IMG/VR virus record: IMGVR_UViG_3300037493_003077
Span: 1 to 52,190 of that record
Length of the DNA: 52,190 nt
DNA from: a virus
Reading direction: 5' to 3' (one strand)
Shown: piece after piece, positions 51,825 to 52,190 of the stretch
Layout of the letters: the number at the start of each line of letters is the position of its first letter
How positions within the stretch are numbered: position 1 is the first letter of the stretch
Made by a program: the position numbers and the translations under genes
The notes under the pieces: generated by a model
Database searches by the model: none
The model's input: the letters and a program-made list of their open reading frames with translations, nothing else
Told to the model about the DNA's origin: nothing

Positions 51825-52190
51825 TCACTTACCAATATGGTATTTGGGAATCAAAGTCCATTCTTTCTTTTCTTTATGTGGAATGATCTTCAATCTAGCA
51901 AGAGAAAGTTGTGGTTGCTCATACTGTTTTGGATCTATCACATCCACCAATTCCCATTCTACCAGCAATTTAACTATTGTATTTCTTCGCCCAAGATCGT
52001 CTTCTGATATATCAGAGTCAAGACCATCAAGAACAAACATTTCTTTAAAATGTATGATAGCATATCTACCTCGCTTGTGTAGTATATGACACGATTGATA
52101 TAATTTCTTTTCAGTTTTAGAAGACACACCGATTCTAGTGAGAGTTTCTTTAACTTTAAGGAAATCTTCTTCACTTTTCAATGTTATCTC
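51825..52190 (-). CDS. regA: RegA translational repressor (partial, 5' end outside window)
   Basis: Residues visible: EITLKSEEDFLKVKETLTRI at the start of the window-edge fragment, then LYQSCHILHKRGRYAIIHFKEMFVLDG (shown in part), with an acidic central region and WTLIPKYHIG at the C-terminus. This is the pattern of T4 RegA, an RNA-binding protein that blocks ribosome access to early mRNAs. The reading frame is open to the last base, so only a few N-terminal residues are missing. In T4, regA lies just before gene 43, but here a 13-kb sugar cluster and the fibre locus follow it. Confidence 0.93.
   Translation of the reverse strand, partial: EITLKSEEDFLKVKETLTRIGVSSKTEKKLYQSCHILHKRGRYAIIHFKEMFVLDGLDSDISEDDLGRRNTIVKLLVEWELVDVIDPKQYEQPQLSLARLKIIPHKEKKEWTLIPKYHIGK

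Overview
The window looks like part of the genome of a large lytic T4-type myovirus. The evidence is a replication and recombination block in which each protein carries its family motifs: a UvsX/RecA-type recombinase, a DnaB-type helicase, a Toprim primase, a family B DNA polymerase, and a RegA-type translational repressor cut by the right edge. It also has T4-type late promoters (TATAAATA) directly upstream of structural genes, phage nucleotide-metabolism genes (class II ribonucleotide reductase, ThyX, dUTPase) and a long tail-fibre locus. Apart from the first gene, everything is on the minus strand, so transcription runs from high to low coordinates. The host is not stated. A dockerin-like protein and a protein with a PEP-CTERM-like tail (PAP motif, hydrophobic stretch, four arginines) have the style of Planctomycetota surface proteins, so a planctomycete or similar Gram-negative host is a reasonable guess but unproven.

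Layout. 0-1.4 kb: an Ala/Pro-rich, probably disordered protein on the plus strand, ending at a bidirectional terminator. 1.5-7 kb: an accessory set (a very large enzyme-like protein of unknown function, a staphylococcal-nuclease-like protein, an exported dockerin-like protein, an exported beta-barrel-like protein). 7-13.5 kb: nrdJ, thyX, an unknown gene, primase, helicase, uvsX, packed with short overlaps. 13.5-18.8 kb: the DNA polymerase gene, split within the fingers domain into two ORFs separated by about 2.6 kb of cargo (a SpoU-family RNA methyltransferase, two tRNAs, the PEP-CTERM-like gene flanked by a 36-bp direct repeat, and three small unknown genes). 18.8-21.6 kb: DUF1599/Nmad1-like protein, DNA methyltransferase, dUTPase, SAM methyltransferase. 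21.5-38.5 kb: tail-fibre locus with a tail assembly chaperone-like gene, a glycine-rich adhesin-like protein and four collagen-like fibres that share shuffled modules. 38.5-51.8 kb: a sugar-modification cluster of glycosyltransferases, nucleotide-sugar epimerases, sugar/O-methyltransferases and a three-part fusion enzyme. 51.8-52.19 kb: regA (partial).

Regulation that can be read. Three genes (dUTPase, SpoU methyltransferase, an 83-residue protein) have strong sigma70-like extended -10 promoters whose -10 box ends exactly 6 nt before the start codon, which predicts leaderless early mRNAs. Late promoters precede the dockerin-like gene, several fibre operons and cargo genes inside the split polymerase. 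Two strong intrinsic terminators are visible.

How it may fit together. The replication genes and nucleotide enzymes make phage DNA, and the DUF1599-like protein and DNA methyltransferase may modify it. The fibre locus builds several long trimeric fibres rich in Gly-Asn-Thr triplets. The neighbouring 13-kb sugar cluster could glycosylate those threonine-rich collagen stalks, or alternatively remodel host surface glycans. There is no stretch over 300 bases without a gene. All functions are read from sequence motifs; no database search was possible.
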